From Intestinibacter sp964449895 (GTDB lineage: Bacteria > Bacillota > Clostridia > Peptostreptococcales > Peptostreptococcaceae), in contig CAYVBY010000001.1 in NCBI GenBank assembly GCA_964449895.1, positions 1 to 64,000 of the forward strand: 64,000 bases of DNA, given 5' to 3'. A program made the position numbers and the translations under genes. The notes under the pieces are model-generated. The model made no database searches, had not been told where the DNA came from, and worked only from the letters and a program-made list of their open reading frames with translations. Shown here piece after piece: positions 42,835-51,850 of the stretch (its first letter is position 1; each line of letters opens with the position of its first letter).

Positions 42835-44160
42835 ATGAGTTCATTATCTACAAGTAAAGAAATTAGCAAAAGAGAAAGAGAAGTTTTAGGCAAAACTCAA
42901 AAGCTTCCATACTGTCCAATAGTTTTTAAATATGGAAAAGGATCTCTTTTGTATGATTATGAAGGTAAAGAATATATAGATTTACTTTCAAGTGCATCAT
43001 CTTCAAATATAGGTTACGGAAATGAAGAAATTGCAGAAGCTGTAAAAGAACAAATGCTAAAACTATCACAAATGGCTATGGTTTATTTTCCATGTAAGGA
43101 GCCCGTTGAATACGCTGAAAAGTTAATAGAGTTATATCCTGGAGATAACAACAAAAAAGTGTTATTTTCTACTACAGGCTCTGAAGGTATAGATGGAGCT
43201 ATGAAGCTTGCAAAAGCATATACTGGCAGAAACAAAATAATTTCTTTCAATGGTTCATACCATGGTAGTACTTTTGGAGCTATGTCAGTATCTGCTATAA
43301 GCTTAAACATGAAGAGAAAAGTAGGCTCACTAATTCCAGATATATATCATTTTAATTATCCTACATGCTACAAATGTCCTTATGGAAAATGTGAAGCTTC
43401 ATGTAATCTTGAATGTTTAAAAGAAATAGAAAATGCATTTAATCTTTATCTTCCTTCAGAAGAAGTAGCCGCAGTATTTTTTGAACCAATAGCAGGAGAT
43501 TCAGGCATTGTAGTTCCTCCTAAAAAATATGTTAAAGCTCTTTACAATCTATGCAAAGAAAATAATATTTTATTTATAGTAGATGAAATACAACAGGCTT
43601 GGGGAAGAAGTGGTAAATTTTTCTCTATAGAACATTTTGATGTTGAACCTGACATAATAGTTATGGGAAAAGCATCTGGTGGAGGTCTTCCTATGGGAAT
43701 AACTATAGGAAAATCTGAAATCATAGACTGCTTAAATGCACCGGCTCATGTATTTACACTTTCTGGTAACCCAACAGTCTGTGTAGCTGCTCTAAAAATG
43801 CTAGAAATATATGAAAGAGAAAATTTAGTAGAACAATCTAGAGTAAAGGGTGAATATTTTAAAAATAAATTCTTAGAACTTCAAAAAAAATACGATATCA
43901 TAAAAGATGTTCGTGGACTTGGACTTTCAATAGGTGTAGATCTTGCAGATAAAGATACTTGTACTAAAATAATCTACGAATGTCAGCAAAATGGACTTGT
44001 TTTAATTTCACTTGGCGAACTTACTTTAAGAGTTCAACCTCCACTTATTATAACTTACGAAGAAATGGACAAGGCAATAGATATAATAGAACAGGCTATA
44101 AAAGATTTTATAGATGGAAAAATATCTGATGAAGCTTTTGATGTGATAAAAGGTTGGTAA
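42835..44160 (+). CDS. Class III (4-aminobutyrate-type) aminotransferase
   Basis: 441-residue PLP enzyme. The pyridoxal lysine is about K280 in IVMGKASGGGLPMG, with FIVDEIQQAWGRSGKFFSIEHF preceding it and STTGSEGIDGAMKLAKAYTGRNKIISFNGSYHGSTFG earlier. A cysteine-rich insert, CYKCPYGKCEASCNLEC (about 178-196), is characteristic of a clostridial subgroup and could bind a metal. The amino donor is uncertain (GABA, ornithine or aspartate-type). AAGGAGG precedes the start. Confidence 0.9.
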   Translation: MSSLSTSKEISKREREVLGKTQKLPYCPIVFKYGKGSLLYDYEGKEYIDLLSSASSSNIGYGNEEIAEAVKEQMLKLSQMAMVYFPCKEPVEYAEKLIELYPGDNNKKVLFSTTGSEGIDGAMKLAKAYTGRNKIISFNGSYHGSTFGAMSVSAISLNMKRKVGSLIPDIYHFNYPTCYKCPYGKCEASCNLECLKEIENAFNLYLPSEEVAAVFFEPIAGDSGIVVPPKKYVKALYNLCKENNILFIVDEIQQAWGRSGKFFSIEHFDVEPDIIVMGKASGGGLPMGITIGKSEIIDCLNAPAHVFTLSGNPTVCVAALKMLEIYERENLVEQSRVKGEYFKNKFLELQKKYDIIKDVRGLGLSIGVDLADKDTCTKIIYECQQNGLVLISLGELTLRVQPPLIITYEEMDKAIDIIEQAIKDFIDGKISDEAFDVIKGW

Positions 44161-44195
44161 AAAAATAAGGAGCACTATAACTGCTCCTTATTTTT
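44161..44195. terminator. Bidirectional terminator
   Basis: AAAAATAAGGAGCA / TGCTCCTTATTTTT is a perfect 14-bp stem. It starts on the base after the aminotransferase stop and overlaps the stop codon of the ABC transporter gene. Confidence 0.92.
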
Positions 44196-46533
44196 ATTCA
44201 TTTTTGAAAAATTTAACTGGATTTTTATTTGCAGCCATTTTAGCTGGAATAATTGATCCTATTAAAGATATGAAAATACTTATAATCATCAATAAAACTA
44301 TATGTTCAAATTTTAAGAATAATATACTTGAAAATCCTGTAATTCTTTTTAAAATTAAATTTATAGGTATTATAAAAATACATGTAGTAAATATACCTAA
44401 AAGTCCAAAGCAAATTCCTATAAAGATATTTTCTAAATTAAATAAATTAAAAATATCCCTTTTGCCTGCTCCTAGCATTTTTAGTATACTTATTTCCTTT
44501 TGTCTTTCTAATAATGATATATATGTAGTTATAAATATTATTATCACAGATATTATAATCAATATAGCTATAACTATTTTTAGTGTATTATTTACAAAGC
44601 CCATTATAGTAGCAGCCCTTTTTCCTATAACTTGAGATTTATCTGTATATACTACAATCTCTTTTTTATCTTTATTTTCATTATATTTATCTAAATATTT
44701 TATTATTTGCCCCTTAGATTCAAAATCTTTTGGATAGATAGTTATTGAAGAAGGTATATAAGAGCCTCCTAAAAAACTCATCATCTCCTCTTTTGAATTA
44801 TAAGATGATGTAGTTGTAAAAATATTTATATCTGATATATCAGATATTAAAAGTTTATTCTCATTTTTTTCAAAAGACTGTCCAGTTATTACATTATATT
44901 CTAGATTTTTTTGAGCTTTTACTATATTTGAATTCATACAATCATTTATATAGTCTTTATATAAGTCATTGCTAAAAGAAATTCCCTGTGGTAAAACACA
45001 ATTTACATTTTCTTTTTTTGCCCTGACTATACCTGTAATATCAATAGTTATTGAACTTTCCAAGTTATAAAGTCTATTTAAATTAAAATCACTATTATCT
45101 GTAAAGTAATAATCGTTATTTTTTTGATAAAAATCATCATTTAGTACTATTTTAAATTCTTTACCAATTAATTCATCAAATTCAATTTGACTTTTATTTT
45201 GTATTCCTAAACTTTTAAGAATATTTTTGTCTACTCTATTGTAATCATCTACAATCAAAACAGCATCTTTTTTGGATGTAGGATAATATCCATACAATAA
45301 ATCATAATTATCTTGTAAATATCTTTCATTTTGACCATTTGGATAAGATGAAAATTTAATTTTAGAAATATCTACTATATAAACTTTTCCATTTTCATCT
45401 TTTTTGAGTATATTCATATTTAACTCATTGTTATAAGATATTGTAGAAAATAGATTTTTGTCCATATTTTTGATATAGTCCATATACTCACATGTTATTT
45501 TATTTTGATAAGTTTGACTATTAGTCTCTGAGTCATAAGGATATACAATTTCATCATTACTATACTTTTGATATGATTTATTATCATTATTATTTATATC
45601 CAATCCTGTATATATTTCATTTATTACAATTGGAAATCCTGATAATGTATCATTTTCATAGCTATTTATTTTTTCATTAAAGCCATTTATTAAAGACAAA
45701 GTTATCCCTATAGCAGTAAGTCCTATAGAAGATATTAATATAGTTAAAAAAGTTTTTAATTTTTTCTTAGATATAAATCTCAGATTAAACTTCATACATG
45801 TAGATAGTTTCATCTTAGTTTTTCCTACATCAAATTCCCTTTGATATGAATTTTCATAAAGAGGATCACTGTCATAAATAACTTCTCCGTATCTAAGTTC
45901 TACAATTCTTGTAGCATATTCTTTTGATACAATTGGATTTTGTGTCGCTATTATAACTAATTTATTTCTAAATACTTCTTTAATTAATTTAATTATCTCT
46001 AGGGTAGACTTTCCATCTAAGTTTCCTGTAGGATTATCTGCTATTATTATATCTGGGTCATTTACAATTGCACGTGCAATTTCAACTTTTTTGATGTCTT
46101 CTTTAGATAAATCCTCAGATGTATTTGTAATATAATCTTTAAGACCAACCTTTTCAATGGCATCTAATGATTTTTTTCTTATTTCATCTTTTGATAAATT
46201 TGTCATTGATACGGCTATTTCAACATTTTCCAGTATACTTAAGTGTGGTATAAGATTGGAATCTTTAAAGATAAAACCTACATAATTATTCCTATAATAA
46301 TCCCAATCTTCATCTGTAAATTTTTTTGTAGATTTTCCATTAAAAATTAAATCTCCCTTATCAGAATACTCTAATCCACCGATTATATTTAAAAATGTCG
46401 TTTTTCCAGAGCCACTTGCTCCTTTAATTACTACAAATTCTGATCTTCTAAATTTTAAATTAATCCCATCTAAAGCAATCTGCCTACTTTGTCCAGTTAT
46501 ATAGCTTTTATAAATATTTTTTAGTTGTAACAT
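44194..46533 (-). CDS. ABC transporter ATPase-permease fusion (MacB/FtsX type)
   Basis: 779 residues. The N-terminal ATPase (about 1-225) has Walker A GASGSGKTT, the degenerate signature EDLSKEDIKKVEIARA in place of LSGGQ, and Walker B DIIIADNPTGNLDG (Asp-Asn instead of Asp-Glu). The permease half has one helix (about 265-287), a large extracytoplasmic domain (about 290-650) and three C-terminal helices (about 655-770) as in FtsX/MacB. The changed signature and Walker B glutamate suggest altered ATP hydrolysis. It is divergent from a two-component system, like peptide-antibiotic sensing units. Confidence 0.87.
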   Translation of the reverse strand: MLQLKNIYKSYITGQSRQIALDGINLKFRRSEFVVIKGASGSGKTTFLNIIGGLEYSDKGDLIFNGKSTKKFTDEDWDYYRNNYVGFIFKDSNLIPHLSILENVEIAVSMTNLSKDEIRKKSLDAIEKVGLKDYITNTSEDLSKEDIKKVEIARAIVNDPDIIIADNPTGNLDGKSTLEIIKLIKEVFRNKLVIIATQNPIVSKEYATRIVELRYGEVIYDSDPLYENSYQREFDVGKTKMKLSTCMKFNLRFISKKKLKTFLTILISSIGLTAIGITLSLINGFNEKINSYENDTLSGFPIVINEIYTGLDINNNDNKSYQKYSNDEIVYPYDSETNSQTYQNKITCEYMDYIKNMDKNLFSTISYNNELNMNILKKDENGKVYIVDISKIKFSSYPNGQNERYLQDNYDLLYGYYPTSKKDAVLIVDDYNRVDKNILKSLGIQNKSQIEFDELIGKEFKIVLNDDFYQKNNDYYFTDNSDFNLNRLYNLESSITIDITGIVRAKKENVNCVLPQGISFSNDLYKDYINDCMNSNIVKAQKNLEYNVITGQSFEKNENKLLISDISDINIFTTTSSYNSKEEMMSFLGGSYIPSSITIYPKDFESKGQIIKYLDKYNENKDKKEIVVYTDKSQVIGKRAATIMGFVNNTLKIVIAILIIISVIIIFITTYISLLERQKEISILKMLGAGKRDIFNLFNLENIFIGICFGLLGIFTTCIFIIPINLILKRITGFSSILFLKFEHIVLLMIISIFISLIGSIIPAKMAANKNPVKFFKNE

Positions 46534-46786
46534 AAGTCCTCCTATTATATATCAATAAAGTTATATAAACTATCATTATATATTTAATTTATTATGTATT
46601 ATAAAATAAGTTTATTAATATTATATGAATTAAATTTTACATTTTCTACAAAAAATATTCTTTAAATTTATTCTCTAAAAAATTTTATATTAAGTTCATA
46701 TTTACAATATATAATTAAATACTATACTATAACTTTGTACATTAAAATAATTAATTTAATATTTATAAAAAATTTGAGGTGTTTAA

Positions 46787-47461
46787 ATGTTTAATATATT
46801 AGTAATTGAAGATAATAAAAATATGAGAAAACTCATATGTGCTACCTTAAAACAAAATGGATATTCAACTTTTGAAGCAGAAGATGGAGAAATAGGTCTT
46901 GATGTTTTAGATACTAACCATATAGATTTAATAATTTGCGACATTATGATGCCTAATATGGACGGTTACGAATTTACAAAAACATTAAGAGATGGAAATT
47001 GTGAAATTCCTATTATCATAGTAACTGCTAAAGAACAATTAGAAGACAAAAAAATGGGATTTTCAATAGGTGCAGATGATTATATGGTAAAACCTATTGA
47101 TTTTGAAGAGTTAATTTTAAGAATTGGAGCGATACTTAGACGCTCAAAAATTGTAAATGATCACAAAATAACAATTGGAGATACTACACTTGATTACAAT
47201 TCTCTATCTGTAACTTATTTAGGAGAAAGTAACACTCTACCTAAAAAAGAATTTTATCTACTATTCAAATTAGTATCATCCCCAGATACTATATTTACAA
47301 GAAGACAACTGCTAGATGAAATATGGGGTATGGAAAGTATGGCAGATGAGAGAACTGTAGATGTTCATATAAAAAGAATTAGGGAAAAATATAAAAATTC
47401 TAAAGACTTTGAAATTGTAACTGTTAGAGGGCTTGGATACAAAGCGGTGGTAAATTCATGA
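46787..47461 (+). CDS. OmpR/PhoB-type response regulator
   Basis: 224 residues. The receiver domain (1-118) has phosphoacceptor D52 in LIICDIMMPNMDG, acidic pocket E8-D9, and the switch lysine about K101 in DYMVKPIDF. A winged-helix DNA-binding domain (about 128-222) includes RRQLLDEIWGMESMADERTVDVHIKRIREK. GAGGTG precedes ATG. Its ATG-TGA overlap with the kinase gene means translational coupling. The divergent ABC transporter is the likely target, by analogy with BceR-type systems. Confidence 0.95.
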   Translation: MFNILVIEDNKNMRKLICATLKQNGYSTFEAEDGEIGLDVLDTNHIDLIICDIMMPNMDGYEFTKTLRDGNCEIPIIIVTAKEQLEDKKMGFSIGADDYMVKPIDFEELILRIGAILRRSKIVNDHKITIGDTTLDYNSLSVTYLGESNTLPKKEFYLLFKLVSSPDTIFTRRQLLDEIWGMESMADERTVDVHIKRIREKYKNSKDFEIVTVRGLGYKAVVNS

Positions 47462-48738
47462 TAAGAAATTTACAAACTAGACTTATTTTATTTACTATAT
47501 GGATTGCCACTTTTTCAAGTATTTTTTCTCTTTTGATTTCTTATTGTTTCTTTGGAAATTCAATAGTAGACACTATGAAACAAAATCAAACCAAAATAGC
47601 AGAAAATATATTTATGCTACACGAAGAGACTGATTTTCCTCTAGAAAAAATTATCTCCATAGATTTCAGTAATGAATACGAAATAAGTGTAGTAAATGAT
47701 ATATCAAAGTACAAAAATTTAACTAAAGATGGAAGTCTCATATATTCTGAACATTCATTTATGCCATCTATATCTACAATTATATCAATAGATGGAAAAT
47801 ATGTAGTAATTTCAAATAAACCTAAGAGCAATTTATTTTCCTACATAATGATAAATTCTCTACTGGCCCTTTTATTTACATCACTTTTTATATCTATTAT
47901 AGTGACTATGTTTAGTAAGAGAGTTTTAATGCCTATTAGAAATTTAAATTACGCCACTGGTGAAGTTTCTAAAGGTAATTTCAAAATACAGCTTCCTATT
48001 CCTAATGATTTTGAAATGGGTGCCTTAACTGCTAAATTTAATACTATGGTTAAAGAATTAAATAGTATTGAAACTTTGAGAAACGACTTTATAAATAATG
48101 TATCCCACGAAATAAAAACACCTATTGCAACTATACAGGGATTTTCAAATCTACTTAAAGACGATTCTCTATCAAATGAAGAAAAAAATGAATATTTAGA
48201 TATAATAATAAGCGAAACTACTAGAGTATCTAGCCTGACTACAAATATTTTAAAATTAACTAAACTTGAAACTCAAGAAATTATAACAGACAAAACTACA
48301 TTTTCTCTAGATGAACAGCTTAGACATTCAATACTTCTTTTACAAAAGGATATTTCTGAAAAAAATCTAGATTTACATATAAACTTAGATAAAGTAGAAA
48401 TACATAGCAATGAAGACCTTTTACAACAGGTTTGGATAAACTTAATATCTAATGCTATAAAATTTACTCCACAAGATGGAAAAATAACTATAGAACTTAT
48501 GGATACTGAAGATACTATTATAGTAAAAATCATGGATAATGGTATTGGTATGAAAAGCGAAAACTTAAATCGTATTTTCGATAAATTTTATCAAGAAGAC
48601 AGTTCACATTCTAGTCAAGGAAATGGACTTGGTCTACCTCTTGTAAAGAGAATTGTTGATTTGTGTTTAGGTACAATAAGAGTAAAAAGTATATTAGGTG
48701 AAGGTTCTTCGTTTACAGTTGAACTTCCAAAAAAATAA
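47458..48738 (+). CDS. HAMP-domain sensor histidine kinase
   Basis: 426 residues. TM1 is about 10-33, an extracytoplasmic sensor of about 95 residues follows, then TM2 about 128-152, a HAMP domain (about 150-203), the HisKA box VSHEIKTPIATIQGF with phospho-His about H218, and HATPase motifs NLISNAIKF, DNGIGM and GNGLGLPLVKRI. The moderate sensor loop differs from the short-loop BceS kinases. It overlaps the regulator gene by 4 bp (ATGA). The signal is unknown. Confidence 0.95.
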   Translation: MIRNLQTRLILFTIWIATFSSIFSLLISYCFFGNSIVDTMKQNQTKIAENIFMLHEETDFPLEKIISIDFSNEYEISVVNDISKYKNLTKDGSLIYSEHSFMPSISTIISIDGKYVVISNKPKSNLFSYIMINSLLALLFTSLFISIIVTMFSKRVLMPIRNLNYATGEVSKGNFKIQLPIPNDFEMGALTAKFNTMVKELNSIETLRNDFINNVSHEIKTPIATIQGFSNLLKDDSLSNEEKNEYLDIIISETTRVSSLTTNILKLTKLETQEIITDKTTFSLDEQLRHSILLLQKDISEKNLDLHINLDKVEIHSNEDLLQQVWINLISNAIKFTPQDGKITIELMDTEDTIIVKIMDNGIGMKSENLNRIFDKFYQEDSSHSSQGNGLGLPLVKRIVDLCLGTIRVKSILGEGSSFTVELPKK

Positions 48739-48780
48739 CTTTAATTTATTCTTTCATAAATACATATTTAATCCTAAATT

Positions 48781-48808
48781 TAGGAGGTACTTTTGTACCT
48801 CCTATTTT
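48781..48808. terminator. Bidirectional terminator
   Basis: TAGGAGGTAC-TTTT-GTACCTCCTA is followed by TTTT and lies between the kinase stop and the stop of the convergent cysteine-rich gene. Confidence 0.88.
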
Positions 48809-48810
48809 GA

Positions 48811-49929
48811 TTAATCCATAGATTTAATTATTTTTTGCATATACATATAATAGTTATTCCACATATCATTTACATCTTCTACATCATCTTCATCTACCAT
48901 CATATATGGAGTTTGCATATTTACATATTGGTAAGGCATATTTCCCATATATTGCATTGGTGTCATATCATATATAGGATCTATATAACTATAGCTCTTT
49001 TGATTTTGACAAGCACAATTTTTTTCATATTCATAATCACAATTGTTTTGATTGCAATTATATTCAAAAGAATTGCTCATATGATTGCAGTTACAATCAT
49101 CTTTTTTGATATGACAATTATATTTATCCATATTGATATACTTATCTACTTTACCACATTTATCTATGTTATTTAGCTTATCATTACATTTATTTATAAG
49201 ATTTTCACATTTTTTAGATTTATCTTCAAATTCTTTTATTTTTTCTCCTACTGATTTATAGCATTTTAATGCCTTTTCATCACATTTTAAAGCTTGATTG
49301 TAAAGATATTTTGATTGTTCCTTATAGTTTTCAGCCTTTTCATAGGAATTTTTAGCATCTTCGCAAATCTCTTTAGCTTCATTTTCTATACAGTGAGCTT
49401 CCTTGTATAATTCTTTTGCCTTGCAGCATAATCTTTCCGCTTCCTTCATTAATTCTTGTGCACTACAGCTTGCATTTTGAGAACCTTTATCTGCATCTTT
49501 TGCATTTTGTAATAAATTGCAAGCTTTTTTAGATAAATCCTTTGCCCTTTGTTCTAGATTTCTAGCTTCTTCAAAATTACACATTGCCTTTTTCTCGTAT
49601 TTTTTAGCTTTTTCAAATAGTTCCTCTGCTCTTTGAGCTAAATCAACACATTTATCATCATATTTAATATCTAAATCACATTCACATGGATAAACATATT
49701 CTTTTATTTTTTTCTTACAATTTGTTGGTTTGCAAGATTCTATTGGAGTTATATCTGTATCTGGAATACAACTTTTCACATTACATTCACATTTTTGGTT
49801 CATAGTACATTGTTTTTCTATATTAAGATTACAAGGACTTTTATCTACATTGCACTCACATTTTTCTTTTGTAGGTTTGCAATTATTTCCCTGATTGTTG
49901 TATAAGCAAGATTTTTTTTTCTTTTTCAT
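48811..49929 (-). CDS. Cysteine-rich protein with alanine heptad coiled coil
   Basis: 372 residues, 33 of them Cys. Residues 1-94 are Lys/Cys-rich with paired CEC motifs. Residues 95-255 form about 23 uninterrupted heptads, 17 of the first 18 ending in Ala or Ser (VDLAQRA, EELFEKA, KKYEKKA and so on), predicting one long alanine-core coiled coil. The C-terminal part is Cys/Asn-rich and then Tyr/Met/Pro-rich (DMTPMQYMGNMPYQYVNM). No signal peptide. Composition recalls spore coat or other cross-linked structural proteins, an inference only. AGAGGGG precedes ATG. Confidence 0.7.
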   Translation of the reverse strand: MKKKKKSCLYNNQGNNCKPTKEKCECNVDKSPCNLNIEKQCTMNQKCECNVKSCIPDTDITPIESCKPTNCKKKIKEYVYPCECDLDIKYDDKCVDLAQRAEELFEKAKKYEKKAMCNFEEARNLEQRAKDLSKKACNLLQNAKDADKGSQNASCSAQELMKEAERLCCKAKELYKEAHCIENEAKEICEDAKNSYEKAENYKEQSKYLYNQALKCDEKALKCYKSVGEKIKEFEDKSKKCENLINKCNDKLNNIDKCGKVDKYINMDKYNCHIKKDDCNCNHMSNSFEYNCNQNNCDYEYEKNCACQNQKSYSYIDPIYDMTPMQYMGNMPYQYVNMQTPYMMVDEDDVEDVNDMWNNYYMYMQKIIKSMD

Positions 49930-50013
49930 GACAAATTATTCCCCTCTGTTGAATAAATTACAAAAAATATATTTTTTTGTTTATTATAATTATATGTAAA
50001 GCAAAAAAACTGG

Positions 50014-51354
50014 TTACAACTGGGATACAATAAAAATGCCTAAATAACCGATAGTATATCCTAAGTTTAAATAATAAATAAAAAATATCACAAATGTAGT
50101 AATAATTATTTTCTCTAAGTAAACAATAAATATATCCCTATAAGTTATAAACCTCATATACCTTCTTATAAAAATAATATTTGTAGTAATAGAAATTCCT
50201 TGGGTTATTACGATTAAAGCTATTGTCATTCTAGAGATTAAATTTATATTCTGTGTTAAAACTTCTACCGAATAAACTTGATTAAAAAATGCCAAGACAA
50301 CTGTTTTGCTTATATTAATTGAACATGGAAATTTTAATAAATCTAAAAAAAATTCATATGGATACGCTACAATAGATAAAATCAAATCATTTTCACATAT
50401 AAAATCTAAACACCAAAAGGACAATACAAAAAAAGGAATTATGTCTGCTACTATATTTATAGCTTCATTAAAATATTCAAATACATATTTTAATAAATTT
50501 TTTTTATTTTTATTTTCTAAATAAGTAATCAAAGACATTTTCAATTTATTTTTCTTATAGCTTTTTTCCTTATATTTATTTTTTACTAAAAAAGTCTTTT
50601 TTATATTTTTTAATGGATAAATTCTACAGATAATAAAGTTTGTAATTAAAAATATAGATACGGAAGTTATTAATAAAACTGTTACGCTTAAATTTAATTG
50701 ATTGGCAATATAAATTACTATAGATATTTGTAAAATTGGGTAGTTTAATAAAATATTTGCACACTCATTTTTTCTTATTTTTCCATCTTTATACATCTTA
50801 TAAATTGTATAAATCCCCACAAAGCTATCTACAAAGAAAAATATAAAAACAATTAATACTGATTTTCCAGTTATTCTAAAAAACTTTTTAGTAAACCTAC
50901 TAAAATATCCATCTAATATATAGATAAACCCATATTCTAATAAAAAAGGTATAAACAAACAACTAAGAGGAAATAACACCGTAATCTTAAAAAGATTGTC
51001 TTTCATTATTTGTTCTAAGTCTCTATTTTGTATAAATATAATATTATTTTTTAAAATTAATACTATCAAAATAATTATGGATAAAACTTTAAGCAAAATG
51101 GAAATTCTATCAAAAATACTTTTTTTGTCTTTTGAAGCTTCTTTTATTAAAAATAAAATTATAAAAACCAAAGTACAAGTATATATAAATTTTTGATGAT
51201 TTAAATATATAAAATCAGATAAAAAAAATACAGGAGACATTACTTCATTATTTATAATTAAAGGAAAGAAAAAAAACGATAGACCTACAATTGAAAAAAT
51301 CAAAGTCTTTATAATTTCAAAAAAATCTTTGTCTTTTAAAATTAATCCATCCAA
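50014..51354 (-). CDS. YjiH-like nucleoside-recognition membrane protein (divergent)
   Basis: 446 residues with about ten transmembrane helices. The stretch GKSVLIVFIFFFVDSFVGIYTIYKMYKDGKIRKNECANILLNYPILQISIVIYIANQL resembles the first gate/nucleoside-recognition domain of YjiH proteins, and INIVADIIPFFVLSFW the second. Conservation is weak, with many Phe/Ile/Lys/Asn. Start is TTG 51354 after GAGGTGATT. It lies 84 bp upstream of the cysteine-rich gene on the same strand. The similar YlbJ family is sporulation-linked, but I cannot show a link here. Confidence 0.65.
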   Translation of the reverse strand: MDGLILKDKDFFEIIKTLIFSIVGLSFFFFPLIINNEVMSPVFFLSDFIYLNHQKFIYTCTLVFIILFLIKEASKDKKSIFDRISILLKVLSIIILIVLILKNNIIFIQNRDLEQIMKDNLFKITVLFPLSCLFIPFLLEYGFIYILDGYFSRFTKKFFRITGKSVLIVFIFFFVDSFVGIYTIYKMYKDGKIRKNECANILLNYPILQISIVIYIANQLNLSVTVLLITSVSIFLITNFIICRIYPLKNIKKTFLVKNKYKEKSYKKNKLKMSLITYLENKNKKNLLKYVFEYFNEAINIVADIIPFFVLSFWCLDFICENDLILSIVAYPYEFFLDLLKFPCSINISKTVVLAFFNQVYSVEVLTQNINLISRMTIALIVITQGISITTNIIFIRRYMRFITYRDIFIVYLEKIIITTFVIFFIYYLNLGYTIGYLGIFIVSQL

Positions 51355-51452
51355 AAAATCACCTCTATATTTACTTTGATTTATTTTGTTATTTTCCTCT
51401 ATATTTATAATATAAAAGTAGGTCTATTATTAAAAATATGTATCATAAATAC

Positions 51453-51472
51453 GGCAGTGTATCTACACTGCC
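51453..51472 (-). terminator. Terminator of the DUF378 gene
   Basis: GGCAGTGTA-TC-TACACTGCC is extended by AT pairs outside, with a T-rich tail on the minus strand. Confidence 0.75.
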
Positions 51473-51482
51473 ATATTTTAAT

Positions 51483-51683
51483 TTATTCTTCATCTATTCT
51501 CTCTGATAATAAAGAAGGTATTAAGTAAATACCGCCTAATGCTACTAACCCAAATATAATTCTACTTATAAGAGAATATGTCCCTCCAAATAAATAACCC
51601 ACTATATCCGTAGAAAATAAAGCTACACATCCCCAGTTAAGTGCTCCAATTATAACTAATATAAGTGCTATTTTTTTTAACAT
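51483..51683 (-). CDS. DUF378 family membrane protein
   Basis: A 66-residue protein with two transmembrane helices (about 4-22 and 38-58). It carries the DUF378 signature LVIIGALNWGCVALF and ISRIIFGLVALGGIYLI. Function of the family is unknown. ATG 51683 is preceded by an in-frame TTG at 51686, and either could start after GGAGAG. It stands alone before a terminator. Confidence 0.9.
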   Translation of the reverse strand: MLKKIALILVIIGALNWGCVALFSTDIVGYLFGGTYSLISRIIFGLVALGGIYLIPSLLSERIDEE

Positions 51684-51850
51684 CAAACTTCACTCTCCTA
51701 ATTTAAAATTTATTAGCAATATTAGTATTTACTTTTTTAAATAAATTATTCTATAAAAATTTTTAAAGTAAATCTTCCAAAATTTGATTTAAAGTTCACA
51801 AAACTGTATAATACTATAAGTAGATAATATATAAAATTGGAGGTGATATA

